NCBI RefSeq assembly: GCF_001647675.1
Contig: NZ_CP015595.1
Span: 245,965 to 309,964, forward strand
Origin: Acinetobacter sp. NCu2D-2
Lineage (GTDB): Bacteria; Pseudomonadota; Gammaproteobacteria; Pseudomonadales; Moraxellaceae
DNA length: 64,000 bases
Direction: 5' to 3'
This document shows positions 63,253-64,000 of the stretch, one piece after another. Numbering within the stretch: position 1 is the stretch's first letter; each line of letters starts with the position of its first letter. The notes under the pieces were generated by a model. The model was not told the origin of the DNA and did not search any database. It was given only the letters and a program-made list of their open reading frames with translations. The position numbers were made by a program, and so were the translations under genes.

Positions 63253-63918
63253 ATGTCAAATCATCAATTCTTATCAGAATTTGGTCATAATTTTATCGAA
63301 CAAGTTCAACGAGTTTTAAATATTGATGGTTGTTTAATGTATTCAGTAGATAATGCTGAAAGTGCAAATCATTATTATGAAATTAATATCCCTAAAAAAT
63401 CAGTAAATGAATATCAGAAATCGTGTTTTGAAAACGACCCTGTATCTTTTAAACGTTTTTATAATAATTCAAATAATAATGTAGAAATCTTGAGTCAATA
63501 TGAATGTGATGATTCATATAATCATTTTATGCAACGTTGGAATATACAAGATACTGCAGAAATATTCTTTAGAAAACGAAATGGTGAGCCATCTTTTGGG
63601 CTCAGTTTTGTGCGCAATATAGGGCAAAATAATTTCGTAGAATATGAACGTAAGATATTGCAATCATTTTATTTTTTATCTGAAAAACTTTTTCATGAAC
63701 ATACAGATATTGTGGATAAAGAATATCTCAGTTCTTCCTATAATTTAACCAAAAAAGAAATTGCAGTTTTAGAACAGTTATTGAGCAGTATTAATAATAC
63801 GACTATAGCAAATAATTTAAATTGTAGTTTGGCAACAATTAAGACACATATTCAACATATCTATCAAAAAGTTAATGTGGCAAATAGACAAGAATTATTG
63901 TGTAAGTTTCTAAGATAA
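63253..63918 (+). CDS. LuxR-family transcriptional regulator (second of two)
   Basis: A 221-aa protein: about 150-residue N-terminal sensory region, then LuxR HTH (YNLTKKEIAVLEQLLSS, CSLATIKTHIQHIYQKVNV). Its layout, length and HTH wording match the regulator at 51246-51923, suggesting paralogs bracketing the accessory block. GGTGG precedes the ATG at 63253. Confidence 0.82.
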   Translation: MSNHQFLSEFGHNFIEQVQRVLNIDGCLMYSVDNAESANHYYEINIPKKSVNEYQKSCFENDPVSFKRFYNNSNNNVEILSQYECDDSYNHFMQRWNIQDTAEIFFRKRNGEPSFGLSFVRNIGQNNFVEYERKILQSFYFLSEKLFHEHTDIVDKEYLSSSYNLTKKEIAVLEQLLSSINNTTIANNLNCSLATIKTHIQHIYQKVNVANRQELLCKFLR

Positions 63919-63939
63919 AATCATCCTAAAGGATGATTT
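63918..63939 (+). terminator. Terminator after the second LuxR gene
   Basis: AAATCATCC/GGATGATTT stem with a TAAA loop directly at the stop codon. The remaining 60 bases to the window end hold no gene. Confidence 0.75.
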
Positions 63940-64000
63940 AATATATTAAATAATAATTTATTCTTGAATCCATATATCTTTATGTGATGGATTTAAGGGA

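Overview
The window looks like a chromosome segment from an Acinetobacter-type gammaproteobacterium. The DNA is AT-rich, several products read like Acinetobacter proteins (the IS30 transposase resembles that of ISAba125; GlnK, AmtB and the nitrite genes fit too), and good sigma-54 (-24/-12) promoters precede the nitrogen genes. This assignment comes from sequence familiarity, not a database search.

Region 1 (1-29.0 kb) is a nearly complete set of genes for methylated-amine catabolism. A TMAO demethylase (tdm, cut by the left edge) and a trimethylamine monooxygenase (tmm) flank a histidine kinase, a NarL-type regulator and a PAS-only protein. Next come four genes for a heme-dependent dimethylamine monooxygenase, then glnK, a purU pair in opposite orientation, an SMR exporter gene, folD and mgdABCD (N-methylglutamate dehydrogenase). 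After an IS30 element and amtB come an XRE-cupin regulator and, behind a sigma-54 promoter, gmaS-mgsABC. The inferred route is TMA to TMAO to DMA to methylamine to gamma-glutamylmethylamide to N-methylglutamate to glutamate, with formaldehyde carbons handled on tetrahydrofolate by FolD and PurU and released as formate.

Region 2 (29.2-35.7 kb) is a sigma-54-preceded urea operon: urtA, ureE, ureF, a fused ureA/B gene, ureC, ureG, ureD. The fused small subunit and parts of UreC resemble the Helicobacter type, and no urea permease gene is present.

Region 3 (35.7-46.6 kb) is nitrite and cyanate assimilation: nasS-nasT, nirB, a NirD/FAD-reductase fusion, a cyanase gene split by an IS903-type insertion with a 9-bp target duplication, a formate/nitrite transporter and a PP2C-kinase fusion. 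The transporter leader contains two hexaloop hairpins and an overlapping terminator, the layout expected for ANTAR (NasT) antitermination. The nirB leader has one such hairpin.

Region 4 (46.6-64 kb) is accessory. It starts with a tyrosine recombinase. An amine or imino-acid oxidation set follows (mu-crystallin family protein, RidA, DadA-like oxidoreductase, LuxR, APC permease, AraC). Then comes a P450 pathway (IclR, CYP116B-type self-sufficient P450, MFS transporter, GMC oxidoreductase, aldehyde dehydrogenase, LuxR). The GMC gene is reduced to two end fragments around an IS200/IS605 element that has a frameshifted tnpA and an intact tnpB.

No rRNA, tRNA or CRISPR array was seen. Function calls rest on motif and family recognition by eye. 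Promoters, hairpins and terminators were read directly from the bases and are predictions.
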